A stretch of DNA of 64,000 nucleotides from Okeania sp. SIO1I7 (GTDB lineage Bacteria; Cyanobacteriota; Cyanobacteriia; Cyanobacteriales; Microcoleaceae). This document shows, one piece after another, positions 1 through 9,196 of the stretch (the stretch's first letter is position 1; each line of letters begins with the position of its first letter). Position numbers and translations under genes: made by a program. A model generated the notes under the pieces. It saw nothing but the letters and a program-made list of their open reading frames with translations, was not told the DNA's origin and did no database searches. The stretch covers positions 92,831-156,830 of the forward strand of contig JAAHGF010000004.1 in the NCBI GenBank assembly GCA_010672585.1, written 5' to 3'.

Positions 1-943
1 GATTTTCTCTCTGTGGAGCCTTCGGAGTATTTTGAGAGAATGATAGTAGATGGAAATTTTGTCTCATCAAAGGTTTGAGACTACTATTGCGTATAGGCAA
101 ATAGTAATGAATCTTTTTTTAGTTTCTCATTTGCGATAAGTTAGTGATTTTCTCTCTGTGGAGCCTTCGGAGTATTTTGAGAGAATGATAGTAGATGGAA
201 ATTTTGTCTCATCAAAGGTTTGAGACTACTATTGCGTATAGGCAAATAGTAATGAATAATTTTTTAGTTTCTCATTTGCGATAAGTTATGGATTTTCTCT
301 CTGTGGAGCCTTCGGAGTATTTTGAGAGAATGATAGTAGATGGAAATTTTGTCTCATCAAAGGTTTGAGACTACTATTGCGTATAGGCAAATAGTAATGA
401 ATAATTTTTTAGTTTCTCATTTGCGATAAGTTATGGATTTTCTCTTGGTGGAGCCTTCGGAATATTTTGAGAGAATGATAGTAGGTGGAAATTTATTCTC
501 ATCAAAGGTTTGAGACTACTATTGCGTATAGCAAAATAGTAATGAATCTTTTTTTAGTTTCTCATTTGCGATAAGTTATGGATTTTCTCTTGGTGGAGCC
601 TTCGGAATATTTTGAGAGAATGATAGTAGGTGGAAATTTATTCTCATCAAAGGTTTGAGACTACTATTGCGTATAGCAAAATAGTAATGAATCTTTTTTT
701 AGTTTCTCATTTGCGATAAGTTATGGATTTTCTCTTGGTGGAGCCTTCGGAATATTTTGAGAGAATGATAGTAGGTGGAAATTTATTCTCATCAAAGGTT
801 TGAGACTACTATTGCGTATAGGCAAATAGTAATGAATAATTTTTTAGTTTCTCATTTGCGATAAGTTAGTGATTTTCTCTCGGTGGAGCCTTCGGAATAT
901 TTTGAGAGAATGATAGTAGGTGGAAATTTATTCTCAATCAAAG
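1..943. repeat. Tandem array of 145-bp units, six full plus one partial
   Basis: Units begin at 1, 146, 291, 436, 581, 726 and 871, exactly 145 bp apart. The last copy diverges after about 935. The unit begins GATTTTCTCT and ends in TTGCGATAAGTTA. Two variants differ at the same few sites (CTCTCTGTGG against CTCTTGGTGG, and TTTGTCTCATC against TTATTCTCATC). The period is not a multiple of three and stops occur throughout, so it is not coding. Each unit can form several stem-loops: TTCTCTC with GAGAGAA around a CTTCGG turn, TCTCA with TGAGA nested in ATAGTAG with CTACTAT, and ACTATTGC with GCAAATAGT. The array runs off the left window edge, so the true copy number is unknown. It could encode tandem small RNAs or be a structural satellite. 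Confidence 0.95.
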
Positions 944-1075
944 GTGTGATACTTTTCCCTATTGAAGTTTTGTTTGTTAGGGAAAGGTTTTGCTAAATTT
1001 TACCTGAAATTAGGAGCAAATAATCTACCTAATTTTTGAGTCCTAAAAAGCTAGTCATTAAATTACAAAGTATGT

Positions 1076-1118
1076 GCCCTATACTGACAATTTTCAGTAT
1101 GAAGCATCAGTATGGGGC
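1076..1118. other. Isolated 12-bp stem-loop
   Basis: GCCCTATACTGA at 1076-1087 pairs with TCAGTATGGGGC at 1107-1118 with one G-T wobble. The loop contains a competing small stem (ACTGA with TCAGT). There is no T tract on either side, so a simple intrinsic terminator is unlikely. It lies between the 145-bp array and the ATPase relic. The rest of 944-1206 shows nothing recognisable. Confidence 0.35.
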
Positions 1119-1206
1119 AGAGAGATTTAGTTTATGATGTTGGTTATCTTAATATTTGACAAGTAGAATTATTTCTAAAGTATTTACTGCGCCAAATATT
1201 CGTAAA

Positions 1207-1530
1207 TTAATGATGTGCTTGACAAGGATTATCCAAGAAATAAACTCTAGAAAAACAGCAAACTTTATAAGCTATGCTAAGAATTAGGCTACTTTCCAGA
1301 AAAGAGATAAACAAAATCTTTAACTCTTTGACAAATTCATCTCTACCAAAGAAATTTTCAGCATCGTTTGGAAGAAGACTAGATTCCTTATAGGGACGAT
1401 TAGGAGCAATTTCTGTTTGTGTTAAATAAAATTTAAGATTGAAAACGAAATTATTTTGAACACCAATACCATATTGGTCTCCATAAATTTTGGAGTTACC
1501 TTGATTGGTTAAGTTAATTTCATTTCCCAT
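1207..1530 (-). pseudogene. N-terminal relic of a STAND/NB-ARC-type ATPase
   Basis: The first 75 or so of 107 residues resemble the start of cyanobacterial STAND (NB-ARC/NACHT) signalling ATPases. There is an Asn/Gly-rich leader (NQGNSKIYGDQYGIGVQNNF), then a PY-K segment leading into NFFGRDEFVKEL, the FFGR motif that normally sits just before the Walker A loop. Here the reading frame ends about 30 residues later in unrelated sequence with no P-loop, so the ATPase and sensor domains are lost. Such proteins often act in antiviral or stress conflict systems (family knowledge). It may express a short peptide, but decay is the simpler reading. It ends 15 bp before a heptanucleotide tract and the ABC gene, a likely rearrangement point. 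Confidence 0.55.
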
Positions 1531-1543
1531 AAACTAGCTATTG

Positions 1544-1588
1544 TTTTCCTTCTTCCTTCTTATTTCTTCCTTCTTCCTTCTTCCTTCT
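1544..1588. repeat. TTCCTTC heptanucleotide tract at the 3' end of the ABC gene
   Basis: About five imperfect 7-nt units (TTCCTTC phase) straddle the stop of the ABC ATPase gene on the minus strand and encode its last eight residues. The same heptamer forms long tracts at 4424-4499 and 60505-60550 and coding linkers at 35735-35776 and 54400-54755. Confidence 0.9.
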
Positions 1589-3242
1589 GCAATAAAGGCG
1601 CCGCACTCAACAATGTCTGAGTATAAGAATGTTGAGGATGATTAAATATTTCTTCTGTTTTCCCCTCCTCCACAATTTTTCCACCATTCATAACAGCAAT
1701 TCTGTCACAAATAAATCTAGCTACCCATAAATCGTGAGTAATAAATAAATAGGTTAAATTTAATTCTTCCTTTAACTCCAACATCAATTCCAAAACTTGA
1801 GTTTGAATAGTAGCGTCTAACATACTCACAGGTTCATCACAAATAATCAGTTTTGGATTAGTAATCAAAGCTCTGGCAATAGCTACTCTTTGTTGTTGTC
1901 CTCCAGATAATTCTGAGGGGTATCTTTTGCCATATTCTACTACTGGAGTCAAACCTACCTTTTCTAACATTTGCTCCACTTGAATTTTAGCTTTCTCTAC
2001 ACTAGCCAAATTATGGATAAATAGGGGGTCAGCTATTATCTGGTCAACAGTCATCATGGGGTTGAGACACGCTAGGGGGTCTTGAAATATCATTTGCATT
2101 TCGCGACGGTAAGGTTGCAATGCTGATAAAGAGAGAGTTGTTAAGTCTTTGCCTTGAAATTCGACCGATCCAGAAGTAGATTTAATTAATTGTAAAATTG
2201 TCCGAGATAGGGTACTTTTACCACACCCAGATTCTCCAACTAATCCTACTATTTCCCCTGGATAGAGGTCTAGGTTAACTCCATCCACTGCTTTGATAAG
2301 TTTACTTTTTCCAGAAAATAATAACTGCTCTATAAAATTACTTTCTAAGGTGTAGTGCTTCTGTAAATTTTTGACCTGCAAAATTGGTTTGAGGATTTTG
2401 GGAACTTCCGTTGATTCAGATTTTTCTGGTTGAATTTGCTCAGGAGTAGATTCAACTACTTGAATATGTAAAGCTGCTTCAAACAGAGATTTGGTATATT
2501 CATGTTGGGGATTGTGGAGAACTTGTTTAATTGAACCTGTTTCTACTATTTCACCTCCATACATTACAGCAATACGGTCACAATATTCTGCCACCATTGC
2601 CAAATCATGGGAAATTAATAACAAGGAAGTCTGACGTTCTTGGCAAAGTCTGGTAAGTTCCCCTAAAATCTGAGACGCTATAGTTACATCCAAGCTAGTA
2701 GTAGGTTCATCCGCAACAATTAATTTAGGGTCCAGTAATAAAGCTAGAGCGATCGCCACCCTTTGTCGCATCCCCCCACTAAATTCATGGGGATATTGAG
2801 ACCAACGACTAGCAGGAATATTTACTGCTTCGAGAGTTTCTATAGATTTTTGTTGTGCCTGAGATTTAGATATATTAGGTTGATGAGCTTGAATTGTTTC
2901 TACGCAATGATCCCCAATAGTCATTAATGGATCGAGGCGAGTCATAGGGTCTTGGAAAACTAATGCTACTGCTTCTCCACGAAATTTTCTCAGTCGAGAG
3001 GGGTTCATCCCAAATATGTATTCTCCCCCAAATGTTATAGACCCCTCAACTTGTACTGACTTAGGTAATAATCTCATAGCAGCACGTCCAAGGGTAGATT
3101 TACCACATCCAGATTCTCCTACTAATCCTAATTTTTCACCTGGTTGAAGTGTGAGGGAGACATCATTTACTGCCCAATGAGATTTTCCACGTTTTTCTGG
3201 ATAAGCTACTCGTAGATTTTTGATATCAAGTAAGGAATTCAT
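1560..3242 (-). CDS. Fused two-domain ABC ATPase of the oligopeptide/dipeptide importer family
   Basis: At 560 aa it holds two complete ABC domains in one chain, like YejF or fused DppD-DppF. Each has a Walker A GLVGESGCGKST (about residues 39-50 and 336-347), a signature (FSGGMRQRVAIA and LSGGQQQRVAIA) and a Walker B (LIVADEPTTSLD and LIICDEPVSMLD). Switch His residues follow in LLISHDLAMV and LFITHDLWVA. It should power uptake of peptides or similar solutes from the cytoplasmic face of an inner-membrane permease, but no permease or binding protein gene is in the window. The C-terminal tail QKEEGRRKK is read from a heptanucleotide repeat and probably replaced the original end. ATG is at 3240-3242 and the domain start fits it well. 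Confidence 0.92.
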   Translation of the reverse strand: MNSLLDIKNLRVAYPEKRGKSHWAVNDVSLTLQPGEKLGLVGESGCGKSTLGRAAMRLLPKSVQVEGSITFGGEYIFGMNPSRLRKFRGEAVALVFQDPMTRLDPLMTIGDHCVETIQAHQPNISKSQAQQKSIETLEAVNIPASRWSQYPHEFSGGMRQRVAIALALLLDPKLIVADEPTTSLDVTIASQILGELTRLCQERQTSLLLISHDLAMVAEYCDRIAVMYGGEIVETGSIKQVLHNPQHEYTKSLFEAALHIQVVESTPEQIQPEKSESTEVPKILKPILQVKNLQKHYTLESNFIEQLLFSGKSKLIKAVDGVNLDLYPGEIVGLVGESGCGKSTLSRTILQLIKSTSGSVEFQGKDLTTLSLSALQPYRREMQMIFQDPLACLNPMMTVDQIIADPLFIHNLASVEKAKIQVEQMLEKVGLTPVVEYGKRYPSELSGGQQQRVAIARALITNPKLIICDEPVSMLDATIQTQVLELMLELKEELNLTYLFITHDLWVARFICDRIAVMNGGKIVEEGKTEEIFNHPQHSYTQTLLSAAPLLQKEEGRRKK

Positions 3243-3701
3243 TTATTATTTCAATTTACGATACTTGCTTTATTAAACAATTAATAATTAACCATTAATA
3301 GCAATTTTATGTGAAGCTGCACATAATTATGAAATTTATTAACTTGTCTGTCTTAATCTACTCTCCTAAATCTTATCTCTCAATCTGCATAATAAGGATA
3401 CTCTATAAACCGGATTTAGTATAACAATTGATAATTAACAATTACCTCTTTTTCAAATAATAGCATTGGGAAACTGATTGTTTTGATTTATTTATTATTG
3501 AAATAAATAGGCTGTAGAGAATGTTTTTAGCAATTATACCATTTTGATAAAATAATATTACGAATAATAAGTGTGATTAAAATACTGTACTAGAGATTTC
3601 CCTTCGACAAAGCGGTGCGACCCCGCGACGATGCCAGTCGCACCTGGTAGCGCACCAAGATAAAAAGATAATTTAAGGTCTAAAAATAGTGTCTAAGCAA
3701 T

Positions 3702-3741
3702 TAATTCTTAATTCTTAATTCTTAATTCTTAATTCTTAATT
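3702..3741. repeat. TTAATTC heptanucleotide tandem repeat
   Basis: Five uninterrupted 7-nt units of the ATTCTTA/TTAATTC type. This is a short tandemly repeated repetitive (STRR) sequence of the kind known from filamentous cyanobacteria. Confidence 0.9.
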
Positions 3742-3830
3742 ATGACTCCTAATAAAGAGGCTAGTCATTTGTAGCAAACATTTATCAAATTGGTATTATT
3801 TGTATGAAGTAAAAATATCTTATTAGTTAT

Positions 3831-3990
3831 TTACCGAATAATTAAGGTAAAAATCCTTTCCTTGGCTACGCCGCGAGCTGTCGCTCTACAAGGAGAAACA
3901 AGAAAAATTTTTCATTATTAGTAAATCCTCTTCTTTTCAAGGAGAATAAATTATTAATAATTAATAATTAATAATTAATTATTAATTGTT
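3831..3990 (-). repeat. Dispersed repeat family II, copy A
   Basis: It starts with TTACCGAATAATTAA and ends in an AATTAAT tract, the reverse orientation of copies at 8903, 11057, 38221, 45093, 45477 and 63062. The middle holds the diverged CCTTTTAAGGGG-like block (here CCTTTCCTTGG). Confidence 0.65.
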
Positions 3991-4362
3991 AAACTACTTC
4001 TTGTTCTCAAGAAGATGTAGCAAAAATGCGTTAGTTTGGTATAAATTTAGTTTGAAGTAGGAGGTATTAGCTCAAGAATTAACAATAAACGATCGCTTAT
4101 TCTTCAAAGTCAAATAATTGGCTAAAGGGAATTTTGTCTATTTTTTTGCAAAAGAGGGGTTACACCTTAAATCATAAACGCTTAATTATTTTATTATTCT
4201 ATAAATTAAGTAATAGCTAGGAAAGATAATTTTTAGAGCTACTGCTTAAGCAAACAAGTATATTTTTTATGCCTTACTCCCTACTCCCTACTGTTTATTC
4301 CCTACTGACAAATATTAAATTAATTTTGTACAGGTACTTAAAACTTTATAAGTTGATTTATA

Positions 4363-4425
4363 GCAGTCAAAGGAAAGAGCGCAGACATATCAAAAACTTA
4401 AAACTCAGACAATGCCAGATTTTTC
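4363..4425 (+). repeat. Dispersed repeat family III, copy 1
   Basis: Shares GCAGTC, GACATATCAAAA and AAAACTCAGACAA with copies at 48287-48350 and, inverted, 60553-60622. Each copy abuts a heptanucleotide or CTTCTTTT tract on the same side. Confidence 0.8.
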
Positions 4426-4499
4426 CTTCTTCCTTCTTCCTTCTTCCTTCTTCCTTCTTCCTTCTTCCTTCTTCCTTCTTCCTTCTTACTTCTTCCTTT
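4424..4499. repeat. TTCCTTC heptanucleotide tract, about eleven units
   Basis: An almost perfect run of the CTTCCTT unit, directly downstream of the family-III repeat and upstream (in genome order) of the zinc-ribbon gene's stop codon. Confidence 0.95.
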
Positions 4500-4508
4500 T
4501 ATAAAATA

Positions 4509-5114
4509 TTAATTCTGACTCCCTACACTAAATTTTCCGTTGAGCTCCTTTCTTTTATTTTCAAATCTGCGTAACATATAAGTAGCAGCACAATCTCCAT
4601 GAGGATTATCCTCCAATATATCTGCTAATTTAAAAACATACTCAGCTATTTCTTCTCCCAATTTATCAATAATAGTCTGACGATTAATCATTTCTTGTTG
4701 ATGCTGACGCATCTTAGCTTGCCATCTACTAGAAAACATCTCATGTATTTTTGTATGCAGTCCAAGAGATTCTAAAATTTTCCACTCTTCAGAATTATCA
4801 AACCAAATACCACCATCATGTAAACAACGTTCTATATAGAAAGGTTGTTTAATATTTATTTTGATGCGTGATAAATAAGTACCACATTCTGGACATAACC
4901 CTGCCTTACCATCAAAAGGCGAGGGTACAAAATCTTCAAATTGATTGTAAGGTAAGATTTCTTCTGGGACATACCATGAAGGTAAACTGTCTAACCAAGC
5001 TTCATAATTTTTTCCAGAAATCCAAAAACCTTTAGATTCTGGGCAGTATTTTACCGGGATATTATCATTTAAAACAGCATCTTCTAAATCTACATCGTAC
5101 TTGGGACTTTTCAT
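4509..5114 (-). CDS. TFIIB-type zinc-ribbon domain protein, unknown function
   Basis: The 201-aa protein has two ribbon-like half motifs. YCPESKGFWISGKNYEAW lies at about residues 23-40 and CPECG-X(n)-ERCLHDGGIWFDNSEEW at about 74-110. This spacing with the GIW(F/L)D signature is typical of the zf-TFIIB (PF13453) group of small bacterial proteins. In the first half the second cysteine pair is replaced (CPES), so probably only one zinc is bound. The C-terminal half is helical and charged (KMRQHQQEMINRQ). There is no signal peptide or membrane segment. It lies 12 bp after the PatD-like gene on the same strand, so the two probably share a transcript. The biological role is not known. Confidence 0.7.
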   Translation of the reverse strand: MKSPKYDVDLEDAVLNDNIPVKYCPESKGFWISGKNYEAWLDSLPSWYVPEEILPYNQFEDFVPSPFDGKAGLCPECGTYLSRIKINIKQPFYIERCLHDGGIWFDNSEEWKILESLGLHTKIHEMFSSRWQAKMRQHQQEMINRQTIIDKLGEEIAEYVFKLADILEDNPHGDCAATYMLRRFENKRKELNGKFSVGSQN

Positions 5115-5126
5115 CGTAATATTTTC

Positions 5127-5504
5127 CTAATCCTGTGTTAATTTTGTTTTACTAAGTATATTCCTGCAATAGCCTGTGAGGATTTTTAGGCGGTCTTTAA
5201 TAGTGGCCAATCTTTTTTGTGTTGTTTGAGGGTTTCGAGATGCTTGCAAAAAGGTTAAATCTACGTATAACAGTCGAAGCTCCTTATGCATCTCTGTTAG
5301 GTAAGACTTTACCTGGAATGCGATAGATCGATCTAGTTCTAAGTTATCTAGACTCATAATCTGAATCTCGAAAAACTTTTGGACTTCTTTCTTCATGGCC
5401 GAAATTTTTTCTAGCTCTAGATTTTCTTGGGTGATAAGTTGTTGCAACTGATGAAGCAGTTGACTGAATTTTTGATATCGCTGATTATGCTCCTTTGATA
5501 ACAT
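5127..5504 (-). CDS. patD: PatD-like heterocyst-frequency control family protein
   Basis: This 125-aa all-helical protein matches from memory the pattern of the PatD family: an N-terminal HxxRYQxFxxLLxQL, a middle VQKFFEIQIMSL, MHKELRLLYVDLTFLQASRNP, and a C-terminal RLKILTGYCRNIL. In Nostoc, PatD affects how many cells become heterocysts and interacts with cell-division machinery (family knowledge). Homologues also occur in cyanobacteria without heterocysts, so a general cell-division role is possible here. It has no signal peptide. It is the first gene of a likely two-gene unit with the zinc-ribbon protein. Identification is by recall of conserved positions, not by alignment. Confidence 0.65.
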   Translation of the reverse strand: MLSKEHNQRYQKFSQLLHQLQQLITQENLELEKISAMKKEVQKFFEIQIMSLDNLELDRSIAFQVKSYLTEMHKELRLLYVDLTFLQASRNPQTTQKRLATIKDRLKILTGYCRNILSKTKLTQD

Positions 5505-5567
5505 AATATAAACTAAATAAATTAAATTAAATTTGTATATATAAGATTAAGTAGGTAGGTTTAATTA

Positions 5568-5837
5568 GGGCTTGCTGATTAAATCTAAAAGTCTTTATAG
5601 ATAAGGGTAAGTTCCTTTTTAAGTATCAAAAAGTGCGAGGTTTTAAGTGGTAATGGTTCAAAAACTGAGGATTTTGGTCAAGATAAGGGCAGAACAATCT
5701 TGGGACAAAACGCCCGCTCCTACCTACTCGCTCATTCCCATTCCTCCTGTCTTCCCCTCCACCGGAGGGCCCCGCGGGTGGGTTGTGTCCTGTCTCCTGT
5801 CTCCTACCCTCACCCATAAGATTTTTTCAGCAAACCC
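5568..5837. mobile_element. MITE-like non-autonomous element, copy 1
   Basis: Bounded by GGGCTTGCTGA at the left and TCAGCAAACCC at the right (inverted termini) and flanked on both sides by TAATTA, a 6-bp apparent target duplication. The interior carries GTCTTTATAGATAAGG and CAAAACGCCCGCTCCTACC, shared in inverse orientation with the copy at 10731-10970. It has no transposase gene, and the two small open frames across it are repeat read-through. Confidence 0.85.
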
Positions 5838-6605
5838 TAATTAAGTGTAAAATGTCCGAAATGAGGAGGAACGACTAAGCAATCCTCATTACTTTACTGG
5901 ATATGCTGTGCCAACTTTTCTGGCCTTGAATGCAGTATTATATTAATTTCTGCCTAGCTACTTAATAATTCTCAAGAAACGTGAGGTACAAAATTCATTT
6001 GCTTTAGTAGGGACGTTAACGATAGTTGTGCGCCAGAAAACGGCAGTTCGTCCGTACGGAAGTAGTAATTGGGGAAACAGGGAATAGATTTGAAGAAAAA
6101 CAACTGTACCTCAGTAATTTGAGAAAGGCTATATTATTAATGTACAAGGTAATAATATAGGATATTCATAATCTCAGTAAAATTGCAGAATCAGTTTTAA
6201 TTGTTCTGTAAATTAATGTCACTCTACGATTACTGATTTGATGAATATTTTTGATACTTTTTTAGAGTCATAATCTATTTATACTCAATAGTAATTATGT
6301 CTTTAATTATTAAGTTATATTTTACATATCCCTAGACATAAAGTACGATTTGATAATATAACCTTATCGCAATGATTATACATAGTTTTCCATATTTTTT
6401 GATCGGAATTAAAGTATAAAAAACAACAGATAATTTCACAAAAGCTGTAACTATAGAGTACAAAGCTAATTGAAATTAAGACCGCTTTCTCATCAACTAT
6501 AAATTGATAATTTCGGTTAAGAAAAGACCGAGATGTAACTCTTGCATCTCTAGTCTAAATTAGCCAAACAAACAACTAATTAACCTAATTGATAAACTAA
6601 CTACT
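5838..6605. other. Long leader region upstream of relA
   Basis: A 770-bp AT-rich region with no convincing open frame. Direct reading shows only a weak stem (GAGGA with TCCTC, about 5861-5885) and scattered TATAAT-like boxes. The relA promoter presumably lies here, but none stands out. Confidence 0.6.
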
Positions 6606-8873
6606 ATGAATACAAAAACTCTAGCACCTAAACCTGTAATCTCATGTGTAATTCCTGACTGGTTACAAGAATGTATAAATAGCAAAAATAACAGCAATAA
6701 TTTAACTAGCTGTTCGCTGGATGCAGCTTTAATTTGTCAAGCATTTGAATTTTCTTATAAGTTACATGAAGGGCAATATCGTAAATCAGGAGAACCTTAT
6801 ATATGTCATCCTATAGCTGTTGCGGGATTGTTGAAATATCTCGGTGGTGATAGTGCGATGATTGCTGCAGGTTTTCTACATGATATTGTTGAAGATACGG
6901 ATGTAACTATTGAAGAAATAGAACAGAAATTTGGCTCGGAAATAGCTTTATTAGTTGAAGGTGTAACTAAGCTTTCTAAATTTAATTTTTCTAGCAAAAC
7001 AGAGCTACAAGCTGAGAATTTTCGTCGGATGTTTTTGGCAATGGCAAAGGATATTAGAGTAATTGTTGTGAAGTTGGCAGACAGGTTACATAATATGAGA
7101 ACTCTGCAACATTTGCCACGTCATAAACAGTTAAGTAAGGCATTAGAAACACGGGAGATATTTGCACCTTTAGCAAATCGTTTGGGAATTGGTCGAATCA
7201 AATGGGAATTAGAAGATTTATCTTTTAAATATATAGAACCAGAAGCTTATCGAGAAGTTCAAGAATTGGTAGCAGATAAAAGAGCTGACCGAGAGGCTAA
7301 ATTGTTAGAAATGACAGAAAATTTACGACAGAAATTAGACCAAGTAGGAATAGAATGCTACGACATTAGTGGTCGCCCTAAACATCTGTATGGAATTTAT
7401 CGGAAAATGCATTTAAAACAAAAAGCATTTCACGAAGTTTATGATATTGCCGGACTAAGAATTATTGTGAATAAAAGGGAAGATTGTTATCGAACTTTAG
7501 CCATTATTCATGACTCTTACCGTCCTATTCCTGGAAGATTTAAAGACTATATTGGTTTGCCAAAACCTAATCGTTATCAATCATTACATACAGGAGTAAT
7601 AGGTAATACAGGTCGCCCTGTAGAAGTGCAAATTAGAACTGTAGAAATGCACCATATTGCTGAGTATGGAATTGCTGCTCATTGGAAGTATAAAGAAACC
7701 AGTTCTAGTAATACTAAAATGACGGCTGAAGATGAAAAGTTTACTTGGTTAAGACAGTTATTAGAATGGCAAAGCGACCTGATAGACGATCAGGAATATT
7801 TGGAGACTATAAAAGGTGATTTATTCTATGAAGATGTTTATGTATTTACACCCAAAGGTGATGTAATTTCTCTCAAACAAGGCTCGACTTCAGTAGACTT
7901 TGCTTATCGTATTCATACAGAAGTGGGAAACCATTGTACAGGGGCTAAAGTGAATGATAAAATTGTTAGTTTAGATACTCCATTAAAAAATGGTGATATT
8001 GTCGAAATATTAACTCAAAAAAATGGGCATCCTAGTCTAGATTGGCTAAATTTTGTGGTAACTGGTGGGGCGCGAAACCGGATTCGTCAGTGGTATAAAC
8101 GTTCTCATCGGGAAGAAAATGTATCTAGAGGAAAGGAATTATTAGAAAAAGAATTGGGTAAAAAAGGTTTTGAATCTTTACTCAAGTCTGAGCAAATGCA
8201 ACTTGTTGCTGAGAGATTTAATTACCATAATGTGGAAGATTTACTAGCAGCTTTAGGTTACGGTGAAATCACTTTAAATTTAGTAGTTAATCGATTACGA
8301 GATGCAACTAGGGAAGTCACACAAGTTGAGCAAAATTCAGATATTTGTGAAGAATTTTCTGAGCATAAATCTAGTTTAATGCTGCCTCGTTCAACTCAAA
8401 CTTCATCTTCAGATAAATCTCATCCTATTGCTGGAGTTGAAGGTTTAATGTATCATTTGGCTGGTTGTTGTAATCCAATTCCAGGTGAACCTATTATTGG
8501 TAGTGTAACTCGCATGCATGGTATTTCTATTCATCGTCAAGGTTGTTCTAATGTGGAAAATATACCTGGGGAAAGGTTAGTTCCTGTTAGTTGGAATTCT
8601 ACTAATGAAAATCAAGGACGACCTCAAACTTATCCAGTTAATATTTGTATAGAAGTGATGGATAGAGTGGGAGTTTTGAAAGATATTTTGTCTCGTTTGA
8701 TGGATAATAATGTTAATGTCCAAAATGCTCAAGTTAAAACAAATCCCGGTCATCCAGCAATTATTAATCTATGTATTGAAGTGAGCGATCGCCAACAATT
8801 TGAAAAGACTTGTACTCAAATTAAAAATATGAGTGATATTTTGAATTTACGTCGTCTTAGTCAAGTTGAATAG
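6606..8873 (+). CDS. relA: Bifunctional (p)ppGpp synthetase/hydrolase RelA/SpoT
   Basis: At 755 aa it has the usual length and order of long RSH enzymes. The HD hydrolase domain carries HPIAVAGLL and HDIVEDTD (about residues 67-98) and looks intact. The synthetase domain has DIAGLRIIV and YIGLPKPNRYQSLHTGV (about 280-345). A TGS domain follows at about 418-477, then the AGCCNPIPGEPIIG-type conserved-cysteine region (about 620-655) and a C-terminal ACT domain (about 680-755). It makes and degrades the stringent-response alarmone in the cytoplasm, and its regulatory half normally contacts the ribosome. It stands alone, with repeats on both sides. The ATG at 6606 places the HD domain at the usual distance, and no strong Shine-Dalgarno sequence precedes it. 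Confidence 0.96.
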   Translation: MNTKTLAPKPVISCVIPDWLQECINSKNNSNNLTSCSLDAALICQAFEFSYKLHEGQYRKSGEPYICHPIAVAGLLKYLGGDSAMIAAGFLHDIVEDTDVTIEEIEQKFGSEIALLVEGVTKLSKFNFSSKTELQAENFRRMFLAMAKDIRVIVVKLADRLHNMRTLQHLPRHKQLSKALETREIFAPLANRLGIGRIKWELEDLSFKYIEPEAYREVQELVADKRADREAKLLEMTENLRQKLDQVGIECYDISGRPKHLYGIYRKMHLKQKAFHEVYDIAGLRIIVNKREDCYRTLAIIHDSYRPIPGRFKDYIGLPKPNRYQSLHTGVIGNTGRPVEVQIRTVEMHHIAEYGIAAHWKYKETSSSNTKMTAEDEKFTWLRQLLEWQSDLIDDQEYLETIKGDLFYEDVYVFTPKGDVISLKQGSTSVDFAYRIHTEVGNHCTGAKVNDKIVSLDTPLKNGDIVEILTQKNGHPSLDWLNFVVTGGARNRIRQWYKRSHREENVSRGKELLEKELGKKGFESLLKSEQMQLVAERFNYHNVEDLLAALGYGEITLNLVVNRLRDATREVTQVEQNSDICEEFSEHKSSLMLPRSTQTSSSDKSHPIAGVEGLMYHLAGCCNPIPGEPIIGSVTRMHGISIHRQGCSNVENIPGERLVPVSWNSTNENQGRPQTYPVNICIEVMDRVGVLKDILSRLMDNNVNVQNAQVKTNPGHPAIINLCIEVSDRQQFEKTCTQIKNMSDILNLRRLSQVE

Positions 8874-8902
8874 TTTTTTTGAAGGAAGAAGGAAGAATTA
8901 AA

Positions 8903-9028
8903 CAATTAATAATTAATAATTAATAATTAATAATTACCTATCCTTTAAAGGAAGAGGATTAACTAATCATGAAAATTTTTCTTTATTATCCCCTTAAAAG
9001 GGGAGGCTTTAAACCAAAATTTTTCTGA
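8903..9028 (+). repeat. Dispersed repeat family II, copy B
   Basis: An AATTAAT heptamer run, then AATTACCT, AGAGGATT and CCCCTTAAAAGGGGAGGCTT, followed by AAACC and a T-rich end. It fills most of the relA-aldehyde dehydrogenase gap (8874-9196). Confidence 0.8.
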
Positions 9029-9196
9029 AAGAAGGAAGAAGGAAAAAATAATTCTATGTCACCTCACATAAAATTGGTATAATACCTACCAACTAATATC
9101 AATTTGATATAGCGTTTCTCAGGCTAATGAGGTACACCTATATTTATTTCTATTCTGTTCCCTGTTCCCTATTCCCTAAAACATAGGAGAAAAACT

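Larger units (their letters stand above)
3243..4508. other. Repeat-filled 1.27-kb intergenic region
   Basis: No convincing gene is present. About 3304-3365 is a dispersed repeat (ATTATGAAATTTATTAACTT core) that recurs at about 50565-50630. A GC-rich patch at 3611-3652 (GCGGTGCGACCCCGCG) has relatives at 46025 and inside the coding region at 52500. About 3702-3741 is a TTAATTC heptamer tract, 3831-3990 a family-II dispersed repeat, and 4363-4500 a family-III repeat plus heptamers. The open frame at 4269-4574 is only read-through of TTCCTTC repeats. Confidence 0.8.

Noticed and set aside
1-943. CRISPR array
   Set aside because: Units are 145 bp and directly tandem with no unique spacers. Adjacent units differ only by scattered substitutions.
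4269-4574. Plus-strand 101-aa open frame
   Set aside because: Most of it is read-through of CTTCCTT heptamers (SSFFLLPSSFFLL), which are stop-free in all frames.
5626-5844. Two small overlapping open frames
   Set aside because: Both lie inside MITE copy 1 and have no coding character.
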